The notes beneath the pieces were generated by a model. That model worked only from the letters and a program-made list of their open reading frames with translations, was not told where the DNA came from and searched no databases. The position numbers and the translations under genes are program-made. DNA of 64,000 nt. It comes from Sycobia sp. Sy_11. Lineage: Eukaryota; Arthropoda; Insecta; Hymenoptera; Epichrysomallidae. Positions within the stretch are counted from its first letter, which is position 1, and each line of letters starts with the position of its first letter. The stretch lies in NCBI GenBank assembly GCA_018907035.1, contig JACCIC010000036.1:2987501-3051500 (forward strand). Reading direction: 5' to 3'. Positions 10,282-21,735 of the stretch are shown here, in pieces.

Positions 10282-10335
10282 TATATATATATATATATAT
10301 TGTGTTCTATAATGGGCATATATATATATATGTAT
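10282..10335. repeat. Paired (TA)n tracts with short spacer
   Basis: TA at 10282-10300, spacer carrying GTTCTATAATGGGCA (10304-10318), then TA to 10335. The spacer 15-mer is identical to 6406-6420. Confidence 0.85.
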
Positions 10336-10870
10336 AAATACATTATAAGCGATGGTCGATGGAATAAGTTGGTAGACACTAGCTTAAATTTAATATTCGT
10401 TTATATTTTATAGGCTAATAAGATTCATATTTTACATTTTTATAAATGAAAGTACTTCACTCAATGAAAAATAGGAACAAAAACTATAAGTAAAAATAGC
10501 TTAAGAAGCTCAATTGACCAATAAGAGGATATGTCGGAATTACAAGAACAAAATATTTATGTTTAACAGAGACATCTTATCCGCTGGAAACAATATCGAA
10601 ATTACCTGTAAAAAAGATATGTAAGAGGCATATTCAATAGTATTAATCTCATGGTCGGCAGTGTCAAGTTGAAATAATGTTTGAAAAATACAGTTCTCCA
10701 CTCAGTGAGCCATAATAATAATGACTAAGAGTTCTGAAATATTTTCAAATGTCTTCACATATACATAGAACACTTTAACAGTATTTCTGTTTCTTAATCG
10801 CATACACAATGAGTCAAAGTTTCGATTTCAGGAGGGGAAGTTAATAAAATTTACCACGTTTACCGTCTGA
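10336..10870. other. AT-rich gene-free stretch
   Basis: No signal seen. Confidence 0.45.
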
Positions 10871-11098
10871 ATGTCGTGGTTTCGTAATCTGGCGGCAACG
10901 ACTCTTTTTGTAGAATCGATACTAGTGGCGTACGCGAAGCAGCGCTTATGGAATATAAAATTTCTGTTCAAGCGCGGTCGTCGATTTCATCCGGGCGCTT
11001 TGAGAGTAAAATCGAATATCCGCAATCGTATCAATTTTAATGCTGGTATTTGGAGGATGCGTTCCAATTATATTATGGCTTACGCGCCAAAGAGTTAA
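10871..11098 (+). CDS. 75-codon ORF, unknown product
   Basis: True ATG to TAA frame starting MSWFRNLAATTLF. It has one short hydrophobic stretch (about residues 7-22), then is Arg/Asn-rich and basic. It sits in an island clearly richer in GC and CpG than its AT-rich flanks, which is the main point in its favour. The start context is poor (T at -3) and no splice site or domain is apparent. It may equally be a conserved non-coding island with an accidental frame. Confidence 0.15.
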   Translation: MSWFRNLAATTLFVESILVAYAKQRLWNIKFLFKRGRRFHPGALRVKSNIRNRINFNAGIWRMRSNYIMAYAPKS

Positions 11099-11796
11099 TA
11101 TGTGCCTATTGGATTTTATTTAAATACCTAAGTAAATCTCATCGAAAATATTTAATTTATTGAATGCGTTTTTTATCTATGGAAAGTGGAATATTAAGTT
11201 TGGCCGTACTACAAGCGGCGTTTTACTACTTATATAAAAAATAATGTAATATCTTGTTAAATTAGTCTGAAGAAATTATATTTTTATACTTTTTATTTAT
11301 TATTCTATTTGTTTTGGGTCGATTATTCTATTATAAATATTTATTTAGAAACATTGAAAAATAAATTTAATTTCAGCATTTCATGTATACATATTTTGAT
11401 TTTAACGATTCTGATGGATCTCACTAAACGAATCAACTGTTTGCTTAGACTTTGGTCACTGATGAATTTCTCCGAAACGAGATTGAAAGCAAATACCGAT
11501 ATGCTATTGGAATAGAGAAATAGTTTGCGATAGTTTATAATGGAGCTTAATTTCGATGCCATTTTGTATAAACGTAGATTGGCAACTTATTATGAAGTTC
11601 TTAATTTTTCTCTAAAATAACATTGGTCTATTCGTTAATCCGCATAATAATTTAATGCATCGAAAGTGGTAGATTCACCAAACTGAATCACGCGTATTTA
11701 CCTTTCCAGAAAGTCGCGCAATAAAGTATAGGATTTGGATACGAAAACATGAATGTAAATAACGCTCTTACGTCAGAGATTAATTGCTCAAAAGAG
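11099..11796. other. AT-rich gene-free stretch
   Basis: No signal seen. Confidence 0.45.
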
Positions 11797-11819
11797 TATA
11801 TATATATACATATAGATAG

Positions 11820-11858
<39 letters not shown>

Positions 11859-11898
11859 GAAGAGTATATATATCTATATATATATATATATGTATATC
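11797..11898. repeat. Interrupted (TA)n with repeated AGAGTATATATA
   Basis: About 100 bp of TA/TACA/TAGA repeats. The motif AAGAGTATATATAT appears at both ends (about 11793 and 11871), suggesting an internal duplication. Confidence 0.9.
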
Positions 11899-11993
11899 AA
11901 TTTATCGGTTTATAAAAGTTGATTTGATGGTTTAGTAGTTATATCTTAACATTTAAGTATACTAACGAATCTTTTTAATACTGTATACATGAA

Positions 11994-11995
<2 letters not shown>

Positions 11996-12038
<43 letters not shown>
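11996..12038. repeat. (TA)n microsatellite
   Basis: 43 bp. Confidence 0.95.
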
Positions 12039-12040
<2 letters not shown>

Positions 12041-12209
12041 CATAGTCTCACCTACTTTGTCCTTGATGATATCATCCTACATGTATATCTACCTGTATAA
12101 TCAGGGATTAATAATTATTATTTTCCAACGATGCCACGGATCATTGCGCTGCGCAATCAGCCCGAAAGGCTCTTATTAACATAATGTTAACGATTCGGTC
12201 GCATTTCGT

Positions 12210-12216
<7 letters not shown>

Positions 12217-12255
<39 letters not shown>
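12217..12255. repeat. (TA)n microsatellite
   Basis: 39 bp. Confidence 0.95.
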
Positions 12256-12629
12256 GCAATTTTGCTCGGCGATCTGCCCGAAGCGACGAGGCGCGACGCA
12301 CGGAATAATCACACTCGGCGCGATTCAGATGCAAATCACGCGAGACCGACATTTCCCACACTATGCATATCAACTATCTTATGCCAGAGCCTATATAGAC
12401 TCGTATATATACATATATAGAATTTCCAAAAGTAGCTTTGACTATATACGTTGGAAGCTGGATGTGCGGGATGTCGGGGTGACGACGACAGGAATAGGAA
12501 CACACTCGCCGGGAAAAATCTCTCGGCTCGCATTTTATTTTTCCTGCTTTGCGTTTCGGTTCGAGTCTCGTGCAGTCGCTTTGTAACAAAACACGTATTA
12601 TTTTTTACTACGTAGCGGGCGTGCAATGG
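12256..12629. other. CpG-bearing GC patch
   Basis: Moderately GC-rich with open frames on both strands and no recognisable protein. Confidence 0.4.
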
Positions 12630-12678
12630 GAGAGAGAGGTAGATAGAAAGAGAAAGAGAGAGCGAGAGAGAGAGAGAG

Positions 12679-12728
<50 letters not shown>
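12630..12728 (+). repeat. (GA)n microsatellite
   Basis: About 99 bp with two CGA interruptions, at the right edge of the GC patch. Confidence 0.95.
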
Positions 12729-12730
<2 letters not shown>

Positions 12731-14019
12731 CAGCGAGGGAAGAGCTTTTTATGCATGCCGTGGGAGATACATCCGTCCTCCGCGATAATACGTACTCTTG
12801 ACTCTGACGTTTGTTGTTTGAAAAAAAATTAGTGCAGCGGAAATTGACTTGAAAATTACGAATGAGAAAATAGAAGTCTAGGAAAATTGCAAAATAATGA
12901 TTTATTTGAGGTTGCTTCTTTCTTTAAATAACAGAGAGCTCTTAGGTGGAGAACAAAATTAAAAAAAAAAATTAAAAATAAATTAAAAATTAATTAAAAT
13001 TAATATTAAAAATTTTAGATTAGAACATTTAACTGTAAACTCAATTTAAAACTCATTTTGTAACTAATTAATAATCATAATATTAAGTATAAGATAATTA
13101 AGTATTACATAAACATAATTCAGTATTATTTAAATCTAAGAATTAAATATTAATTATTAATATATAACATTTACATTTTAAAATACTAAAATATTAATTG
13201 AAATCATATTGGATTAAATGTTAATAGCATGAAAAGCACCATTTACCTCAATAAGTGATACTTAACTTTGTTAGTTTAATATTAAACGAAGGACTGACTA
13301 ATAAAATAAAATTTTATTTGTAAGAAAAAAATGAACAGTATTCAATAAATGTTTACTGATAATTAATTGAAATTATGCCACATTCGTGATTTTAGACATT
13401 CTATAAATATACCTAAACACAATACTGTCTTTCAATAAATATTTTCTTTATTGAAAGGTATATATAAATTTTAATATATAAATTTATTAAATATTACATG
13501 TACTTAACAACTGAACCTCAAATATTTACTGTATTATATTTAACGTTTCAGTACTTTAAATATCCAAACGTACTTGAAGTATGAACAAACTGTTAAATAC
13601 GGTATTATAGATAAAATATTTATTCGACCAAAAAAAATTCTATTTACGATTTCTGATTAATTAAAATGCTGTTTTCATGTTTAGTAATCATGTTATTGAA
13701 TTGCTCTATATAATTTTTTACTGTATTTAATAATTACGGTGTAACTAATAAATATTTTACATGTTTCTTTAAATTTATCAGCTTGAAAGAGTTCATACTC
13801 TAAAGAGCTTAGTATTAAAAACCAAGATACATATTATAATTGTTTTATTGAAAAATAACTTAGAATAAAATAGAAGTAATTTATCATTATATAATAATAT
13901 ATCGTAGCAAATTGTTTTTTTTAATATTTTAGTCCAAGCTAGTGTGCAACAATTCACAATTAATTTTAGCTGACAAAGACCAGTTTTCCATTATGATAGA
14001 AAAAATCCTTTCTCTCTTG

Positions 14020-14021
<2 letters not shown>
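12729..14021. other. AT-rich desert
   Basis: One of the most AT-rich parts of the window. 12957-13018 is an A/T low-complexity run made of ATTAAAA-like units. No gene. Confidence 0.55.

Positions 14022-14053
<32 letters not shown>
14022..14053. repeat. (TA)n microsatellite
   Basis: 32 bp. This is the last long TA tract before a 10-kb stretch without one. Confidence 0.95.
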
Positions 14054-14055
<2 letters not shown>

Positions 14056-14615
14056 ATTGGATCCTCCTCTCACTAACCTCATTACCGCAAAGTTCTTCAA
14101 GCTCGACAAATAAAAGAGTTTTTTTAAAGCAAAAATCTGTCATTAAAAGTCAAGTATCTGTCGGATATACACGCGCTCGCATCTTTGAGCATCCGTCGGA
14201 GATACATCTTCGAGCGGCTCCTCGCGAGCGATTCAGGGATTGTGCAAAGGAGCTTGCGAAAATTCCGAGTTGTTAGCCATGCCCATATATATATATATCT
14301 CGCCGCTTCACCCGGGCCTGAATGGAACAGAACTGCTCCTCCCTCCCCCCTGGTTCCCGCACCCGACCACAAGACTTTTTCATGTCTCGACGCGGGCGAT
14401 AAATATAAAGAGACATCGCGCGTAACGAGCATAAAAGCATCCGGTGGCGCGTCAGCAATTTGCCCGTGGTCGCGCGCGTCGTCACTTTCCATGATCCGTG
14501 CCCTCATCCTCCCGTACATAATTATATATTCTCCTTATCCCTTCCCGGCTCGTGGTCTTTTCGCGGCGCATCCCGCCAAATGTAATTCTCCGCCCGTCCG
14601 TCTGCACGCACGCAC
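14054..14615. other. CpG-bearing GC patch with a minus-strand G4 motif
   Basis: Open on both strands, with no recognisable product. 14341-14364 has four C-runs (CCC, C6, CCC, CCC) with loops of 1, 5 and 3, a canonical quadruplex motif on the minus strand. Confidence 0.45.
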
Positions 14616-14629
14616 AGAGCGAGAGAAAG

Positions 14630-14676
<47 letters not shown>
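14616..14676 (+). repeat. (GA)n microsatellite
   Basis: About 60 bp, right edge of the GC patch. Confidence 0.95.
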
Positions 14677-14679
<3 letters not shown>

Positions 14680-15593
14680 TCGAGTTTTTAACGCAAACAC
14701 AGAGAAGAAACGACTAGAGGACACAGATATAGTATATAGCACAGAGTCCCAGTAGGAAAAGTGGAGGAGGAGAGGGGCGGAGTTGAGTTTCGCCCACCTA
14801 GTTGCTCTGAAGGGCTCGGAAGTTAATTCCGTCTTCATTCCATTATGAAAAGTTAGCGTAGCGTTGGTCCTCCGGCTCTGGACTATATAGCATAGAGGAA
14901 CGGAGGGGTGGGGGAGGCGAATCTTTTTCACAGCTCGCAAATTCCTTTCGCCTTAGTTTAGCCTCTTGACTCCGCGAACAAGCTTCCCTCTCCACCATTC
15001 AGCCCCCTCCTCCTCCTTCTCCTCCCCCATCCTCTCCCGACCGTCCCTCTCTCCCTATCTTGTTACCTCTCTTTCTTCGCGTTCACTTTTGCTTGGTGTG
15101 TTTTCTTTCCTCCGCCATTGTCTCGCGTTTTTTTCTCGCGTCCTTTTCACGCTGCCTCTCTATCTTTCTCCCTTTAAGTGTCCTACTTCTTTTTCTCTCC
15201 CCGTCTGCCAATGTTTCTTTGCTATCTTTTTTTCACTCAGCTCCTCTGCCCCTCTCCTCTGCCCCTACCCACCCGGTTTTCCATCGCGATAATGACGGTG
15301 CTTCGCGAAAACTTGCAAAGCAGCTTCTACTCACGTACTAAACTGGAAAGACTTTCTTCTCTCGTTCTTCGTCTTTTTGCCACTAGTTCCACTGCTAGCT
15401 ACGAGGGTCTGCCCAAGCTGGGCGAGCAAGAGGAATTAACTTGCGCCCATTCTCTTTTCCTTCCTCGCTTTCTCTATCTTTCTCTCGTTCTCACCTTTCG
15501 GCAAAAGTTTTATCTGTTGGGGAAATCGAGAAAAATTAATTTAGGACGCAAGGCTCTGCAGCTCTCTCGAAGAGATATAGTTTTTCTCCGTAT
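14677..15593 (+). other. Pyrimidine-rich stretch
   Basis: From about 14,985 to 15,260 the plus strand is dominated by C and T. 15024-15055 has four C-runs with loops of 7, 6 and 5, a canonical minus-strand quadruplex motif. Long Ser/Leu/Pro frames here reflect composition, not a gene. Confidence 0.5.
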
Positions 15594-15594
15594 A

Positions 15595-15636
<42 letters not shown>

Positions 15637-15643
15637 TTTCTTT
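15594..15643 (+). repeat. (CT)n microsatellite
   Basis: About 50 bp with TTT interruptions. Confidence 0.95.
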
Positions 15644-17542
15644 CAAAAAACCATCATCTATTGTACAAACGCAATTCAGTTCCAAATTCACAAAGCCAAT
15701 GGAAAGTTCTATGATTACTGAAGATTGTTACGCCACCAGCTTATCCTACTGCTCTTTCCCGATTCACAGCGGATAATCCGGCTTAGTATGCAACGATGAC
15801 TATAACAATCACTCTTAATTAGACTACTTGAAAGGTGTCGAAATTGAACTAATCCGTTACTTATAATATTTTGTATTATAAAAGTGTATTTTAGTTTTTA
15901 TTTCATGAGACGTTATTGGATTTTTTCTCTGAATGAATGAATGAAGAAACAACGGGTTTAGATCTTGTAAATATCACTATCGTTCAATTCTCTAGTCGGT
16001 CTATTATTATCTTACTTAATTATGTAATGCAGTCTTCTTAAACTCAAATTTCCATTATACTTCGAAAAATCAAAAAAGTCGGCCAGCAAAGGTCAAAAGT
16101 CGAAATTCCTCTTTTTAGAGTTCTCAACTTTCCGCAGACAGATTTCTGTAGGGAGGATAATACGCAAATTGCTTTGCTCAGTTTATTTGATATCACAAAG
16201 AAAATGCCAATAATTGTATTATTCGATATTTTGATTGGATCTTGCAGGATCACTTACTTATGCTGGTTTTACTTGTATTTCTCAGTTTCCTTCCCAGTTA
16301 GTAGTAAATGCTTGAGAAGTCTCAAATTACTTCACGACCTTCTCTAAAGTCGGTTAGGAAAGTGTTTTTATTGTTGTCATTATTTATTAATCACCATCCA
16401 TCTATCTTTTCGTATTAAGTTGCCTAAAATATCGGAAACAAGGCTAGTATTAATGGTCTCTCATTAAAATTCAAAACAGACAAAGGTATAATTGTGAGGA
16501 TTGAAGCCTACTTGATGAAAATTGATCTCTATACTATTCGAAATCTATGTATTGATGCCATAAAACTGCGTTAAATTCAAATAGTTTACATAATTTGAGA
16601 GCTTACAACATATTTTGTTGAAACTGGACAGTACAGTTGAAACAGATTTTAAGGCAAAAAAGATTTCAACCACATGCGTGGTTCAGTTTAAAGTCCGGAA
16701 TTCTTCAGACACTCACTTATATATAAATTAAGGAAAGATATTAATATACGGTCTAGTTATCCCATATCTTCACTAGAATTTTGTCATCTACCTCACTATA
16801 TCACGTCCGTAACACATAAAATTCGTCTAACGAATATACCTTAAACTTTAAGGATATCAAAGCGTTTGCATCCGTTTTGCGGTAGATCGTATCCACTTTT
16901 GCGGTCACGTTATTCCCCACAGACTGAAACTTAATTATCCTATATTAGATTATCTATCCTGGCAACCCCAGTCATCTTGCATCAAATTTCTTTGCTCTCA
17001 ACTAATTTGCTTGAAATCCACCTCGCACACTACTGTATCATGCACTCCGCATAGAAGTCATTTATAATTCAGGAATCTATAGTCATAAACTGTTTTAATG
17101 TTACAGAAAATGCCGCCTATAATTTTCTAATAGGTTGTAAATTTTGTTCCATGAAGAATTATTTAGTCACGATAATAACGATGATGGGTGGTATGTTGAT
17201 ATGACATAGAAAAATAAATCATTAAACCTACGAGAAGATTACTTCATCTACTTAAAATTAATAATATAGTATTCCGATTCATTTTATAATAACAAAATGA
17301 ATCTATCGTTCATCATACTTATAAATCCTACCATTAATCTCAAGATACGTGCGCTGGTCTTCTTGTATGTAAAAATATAAAAAACTATAAAATAAAACCA
17401 TATATAATATATTTACGTACCTAAATATAGGTTCAGCTGTTCAATCATCTAATTGTATTAATTATTATTTATTATTATTTTTAGTAATTTAATTTGACAC
17501 TAAAAGCTGATTTGGGTCATAAGGGAATACATATATATGAAT

Positions 17543-17544
<2 letters not shown>
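15644..17544. other. AT-rich gene-free stretch
   Basis: No coding signal. A small near-palindrome AACCACATGCGTGGTT lies at 16668-16683 and (GAAT)3 at about 15,933-15,946. Confidence 0.5.
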
Positions 17545-17581
<37 letters not shown>

Positions 17582-17597
17582 TCTCCCTCTTCTTCTT
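17545..17597 (+). repeat. (CT)n microsatellite
   Basis: About 53 bp, left edge of a GC patch. Confidence 0.95.
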
Positions 17598-17906
17598 ATT
17601 CTTTTTAGCCCTATCGCTCCGGCCCGTTACAGGTAACATTGCTGTATACACGCGCGAAGCGCCTGGACGATATAGAGGCGAAAGGTGAAAAAGGAGAGGG
17701 AGGGAGGCGAATCAGCGGAGCGCTCGAGCACAGAGCTCTTCGGGCGCACGCGAGTGTAGCTATTTTTCATAATAATGCCGCGATAAATATCGCGACGGAA
17801 CTATAAGTGTACGTCGGAGGGGTTTACGTGCAGTGAGGTGAGAGGATGGCACGGCGTTATTCGGAGCTCAACGAGAGCTTCTTTTCTACGACTCCCCTGC
17901 ACGGTT
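17598..17906. other. CpG-bearing GC patch
   Basis: Lies between two (CT)n tracts of the same orientation. No gene recognised. Confidence 0.4.
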
Positions 17907-17917
17907 TCTTTCTTCTT

Positions 17918-17984
<67 letters not shown>
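17907..17984 (+). repeat. (CT)n microsatellite
   Basis: About 78 bp. Confidence 0.95.
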
Positions 17985-18395
17985 TACCTTCCCTAACATC
18001 ACGCCAACAGGCGCGTGAGCTCTTTGCAGGTCACTCGATTATATCCTCTCGTTGTTTTATTCCTCGGATCGGTCTTCGTTATCTTGAGACAATACTCGAG
18101 CAGCCCGAGGACTACGTAAACTGGTAAATTTTAGAAAATTTCATCTTGCCATTAACATGTTATAATTAATGGTCATTTTGTTATTTACATTTTTCTGTTT
18201 TCATTGATTTGTTAAAATACTGTTATTTCGAGAATTAAACAAGCTAGTATATTGTAGCCCAAATTAATAATAATATATTCATGTAGAAAAAAACAATTAT
18301 TGACCGTCTAGTTTTTAAGTAATCTAAATGGAAATTATGGAAATTCAAAGATTTGTGAAGTAGCTCTCCTGAAGAAGTGACAAGCTAACAGGTAT
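17985..18395. other. Mixed to AT-rich gene-free stretch
   Basis: A short CpG-bearing tail of the GC patch to about 18,125, then AT-rich. Confidence 0.4.
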
Positions 18396-18542
18396 TTAAT
18401 GTAAAGAAGTTTTTAATATTTCAATATGAAGAAAAAGCACATTCTCTAAATACTTACCATAAAATATTCTTAGAATTCCTGGACACTCGGTGCAGCTACC
18501 CAGTTTCTGGAGATTATCCGTTGTTTGGTCATTTTCGTCCAT
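18396..18542 (-). CDS. First-exon or small-ORF candidate, unknown product
   Basis: Minus-strand ATG at 18542 in a good context (A at -3, G at +4). The frame reads MDENDQTTDNLQKLGSCTEC and stays open for 48 residues to a TAA at 18398-18396. After 28 codons plus one base (18,542-18,458) it meets a textbook donor, TATG|GTAAGTATT. So either a short acidic, Cys-containing first exon that splices toward lower coordinates, or a small ORF. No family recognised. Start and donor quality are the best combination I found, but such pairs occur by chance. Confidence 0.22.
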   Translation of the reverse strand: MDENDQTTDNLQKLGSCTECPGILRIFYGKYLENVLFLHIEILKTSLH

Positions 18543-19719
18543 ATTTCTGACCGATGCGTTCAATGCATCACCGTGGTTTGGTTATATTATCTACGCCGTG
18601 GGCATCAACTAAAGATCCATTGTAATTATAAGAATGTATTGGACAAGACCTTAATTTTATTGACTTCTCGATGACACTTCGTTCTTCCAACCGACATTTC
18701 TCATATATAATATACGTATACATACGCGACCGGATTAAATGCAATGCAAACACACGATGTCCCGTACCGACGTGGACATAAAGATTGAATTTATTTTTAC
18801 GCCGAATATTTGCACGACTTGAAATATATACTGTTTTATTGGATCATCGGTACGTATACGTCGATAATTGATAAGCACGCGCGTAATGATGCAATGATAT
18901 TTCGCAGCAGAGCTGATGTTTCGAAGATACTTGTTTTTCAAAAATTTTATTTCACTGAAACATATTTTAAGTTAAACACTGATGATGTTCTATCCAGATC
19001 GAAATTTCAGATAAATTTGTATTTTTCAAACTGCCATTCCGTTAATGGAATATAAATTGGATATAATCGAATTTTATCTCGTTCTAAAATATGCTCTTTA
19101 TATGAGAAAGTATACGTATTTTTTCACATAAGCCTAATAATATTGTTGAATGGAGTAATAATTCTCGGTGTGTAGTTTGATTTGACGCGATTTATTAACG
19201 ATCCGCGAGGTCAATGAAACCTAGAATAGGTCATATTTAGTCCTTTACAGCAGATTAAAATTTGATTAATATCAAGCAAAACAATTTCACAAAACTCGTC
19301 TCTCTTTCTGTCCCTCTTAACAACGTGGTATTCTATGAATTGCAGATAGCTTTATAGAGGAATGGCGCCCGCCGTGTCTTCACGCTTCGGAAGACGTTAG
19401 GGTTTCGATCCTGCGCCCCTACCAGAGGGCGGTTGAGAGATCAAAACAAATCCAATTTATACATTATTCATCGATCGGCTGTTAAATATTTATAATGCTT
19501 TGAAACTGGCAACAAGGCAAACATAGAGAGGATATCTCGCCTTGCGTTTAGAATGCATTTATTTCGCGTTATTTGTAGACCATATTAATGCAGGCTGGGA
19601 TTTTGACCTCCGATGTGCATGCACGCGTGCATATATACGGACATATACATATACACAAAGATGCACGTGCGCGCGTACACACATGTACTCACGCAAGCAC
19701 GCATGGAGATAAAGAGTGA

Positions 19720-19720
<1 letters not shown>
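18543..19720. other. Gene-free stretch
   Basis: AT-rich except for a small CpG-bearing segment at 19,360-19,440. That segment contains a GTCTTC/GAAGAC inverted repeat and a tRNA-B-box-like GGTTTCGATCC, without a supporting tRNA fold. Confidence 0.4.
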
Positions 19721-19806
<86 letters not shown>

Positions 19807-19837
19807 CAGAGAGAGAGAGAGACAGAGACAGAGAGAG
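19721..19837 (+). repeat. (GA)n microsatellite with CAGA units
   Basis: About 117 bp. The right third carries GACAGAGACAGA interruptions. Confidence 0.95.
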
Positions 19838-20295
19838 CTCGACAAACAGAGCAATGGAAATAAATTCATTATTATATATACAGTTGTAGAATTCTTTTAA
19901 AAGAAGGAAATATGTTGCATTCGCAATGCAACTGTCACGAATTAATACAATGTACGCATATTTCATGGCACAATTAATAAAATAAACCGTAAATATAGTA
20001 TAATACGCATACATGAGTACAAACGAATTCACTTTTAAATATGTTCCTACAAAAGCGGTACTGAGGAATTTCATATTCATTATCAGTGAAATTCTGAAAT
20101 TGGTCAATCAATGCTGAAAAGGAAAAACGAAACTATATTGATCGATTATGTGGAACTTGTCGATTTGATAGTTTCCGGAACGAAATAGAGACAGGGTATG
20201 CTAATGAAATTAGTAACATGAAATATAGTTAATATTTTTTTATACACTTTTATTTCGCGCCATGTATTTAGCATTTGCCATTATTTTGATTTCTA
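19838..20295. other. AT-rich gene-free stretch
   Basis: No signal seen. Confidence 0.45.
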
Positions 20296-20328
20296 TTAAA
20301 CATTTCTTAATACTGTAATTAATCTTAC

Positions 20329-20397
20329 CGTTCCATAATGATACAGTTTATGACAAAATTTATCTCGCAATGTATGGAGTAATTGCGTGTGCGCCAT
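20329..20397 (-). CDS. First-exon candidate, unknown product
   Basis: Minus-strand ATG at 20397 with G at -3 and G at +4. It encodes 23 residues starting MAHTQLLHTLRDKFCHK and ends in phase 0 at ACG|GTAAGATT. Without splicing the frame continues only ten more codons. Nothing recognisable in the peptide. The strong start context and donor are suggestive only. Confidence 0.17.
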
Positions 20398-20559
20398 TGC
20401 TATAGCTTATATTCTTGGTAAAGCTATTTATATTTAAATCAATGTCGTATATATTACAAATATTATATGTTGAGCGGGATAAGATAACAGCCGAAATTAT
20501 AAATCGTCCACGTCCGTTGATGTTAAACTAATTTATTAAAACTATTTTGCCCCACCGCC

Positions 20560-21100
20560 TCCCCCCCCCCTTAACAACGATTAATCATCCGAATCCCCGG
20601 TGCGCGCTAATTCGAGGGCCGCGTAGCCAAGTTTCAGGAACGATGATAACCCGCGCAAACAACGCACGCGCGCAATCCAAGCCCGGCGTCTAGTTTAGCG
20701 ATTTTCACTTTGGACATCTGAAATGGCTCCCGAGACAGCTTGTAGAACGAGCCCGTTAAACGCATTCAATTCCTTCTCCGACGCCTCGTTTACGCTGTAC
20801 AGGAATGTTTAATAAATCGATGCCGCGATGGGATGGGGAATGGGGTGGGAGCCGTTCCTGCCGCCCGCTATGACTGCCTCGCTGATAACTCCCCCCGGAG
20901 GCATCATTTTCTCACAATGGACGGCGGGGAGAGGGAGAATACGGAGCATAAAAGCGGGCACAAAAAAAGCCAGAGCAAGGGAGATGGAGGGGGAGAGCGA
21001 GCGCGTGCTGCCAGAGAGGATATCTATATTATATATATAGATACATAAAGGAACAGGCGCGACGGCGAATCGCCGATGAAAGCGAGCAGTGAAATCTCTC
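20560..21100. other. CpG-bearing GC patch with a plus-strand G4 motif
   Basis: Begins with a C10 run (20571-20580). 20830-20849 has GGG-AT-GGGG-AAT-GGGG-T-GGG, a tight canonical quadruplex motif. Frames are open in several registers but none looks like a known protein. Confidence 0.5.
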
Positions 21101-21663
21101 GGGTAGACGCTCTCTTTTTACAAAAGAAAAACTAGCCGGACCAATTGGCGTTTGACGGGTTTCGTTTCGATCGGGTTGAAAAAAAGCCAGAGCACGTCAG
21201 AGAGGTACAGACCCGCTGGGGACCGCCTGTAATGCAAATCTGTCCGAAATTTGCGACGAAAGAGGAGAGATTGTTGCATTTTGCGAAACAGAGGGATGAA
21301 AATATAGCGAGAAGAATAGAGATAGATGGATAGAGCATTATCAGCTGCGCATTAGGTTGTGCCACAATACAGTAATGCGTTATAGAATTTAAAACTATCG
21401 TTGTATAATGTACAATATTTTATTATATATTTTATTATATTTTTTACAAAGAAATACAGCGAGAGGGAGTGAGGGGGTGAGCCAGTTATCTGGTAGGTCG
21501 AAAAGGCCGTTTAGAGCTGGTATATAATTAAATTAATCGTGGCGAACATAAAAATGCCCCGTTCCGCATAAGTGTGAATGGCGGCACGCTCGCTGCTACC
21601 GCGGTCATGCGGCCCCGTTTATCAGGTTAGCCGCAATTATATGCTCATAAATATATGTACAGA
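21101..21663. other. Gene-free stretch
   Basis: A 62-codon plus-strand frame at 21,145-21,333 has a protein-like residue mix, but it starts at TTG and lacks splice sites, so I do not call it. Confidence 0.35.
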
Positions 21664-21673
21664 CGCGCGCACG

Positions 21674-21731
<58 letters not shown>
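21664..21731 (+). repeat. (CA)n microsatellite
   Basis: About 68 bp, preceded by CGCACG repeats. Confidence 0.95.

Positions 21732-21735
<4 letters not shown>

Noticed and set aside
18390..18412. AATGTAAAGAAGT, a 13-base match to the mature miR-1 core
   Set aside because: The bases before and after do not match miR-1, and no complementary star arm lies within 100 bp on either side.
19380..19440. tRNA-like B-box GGTTTCGATCC with nearby stems
   Set aside because: No A box at the right distance, no acceptor stem and no cloverleaf could be formed by eye.
21350..21365. TTAGGTTG, resembling the terminal bases of some mariner elements
   Set aside because: Only eight bases, with no matching inverted end within a few kb that I could find and no transposase remnant.
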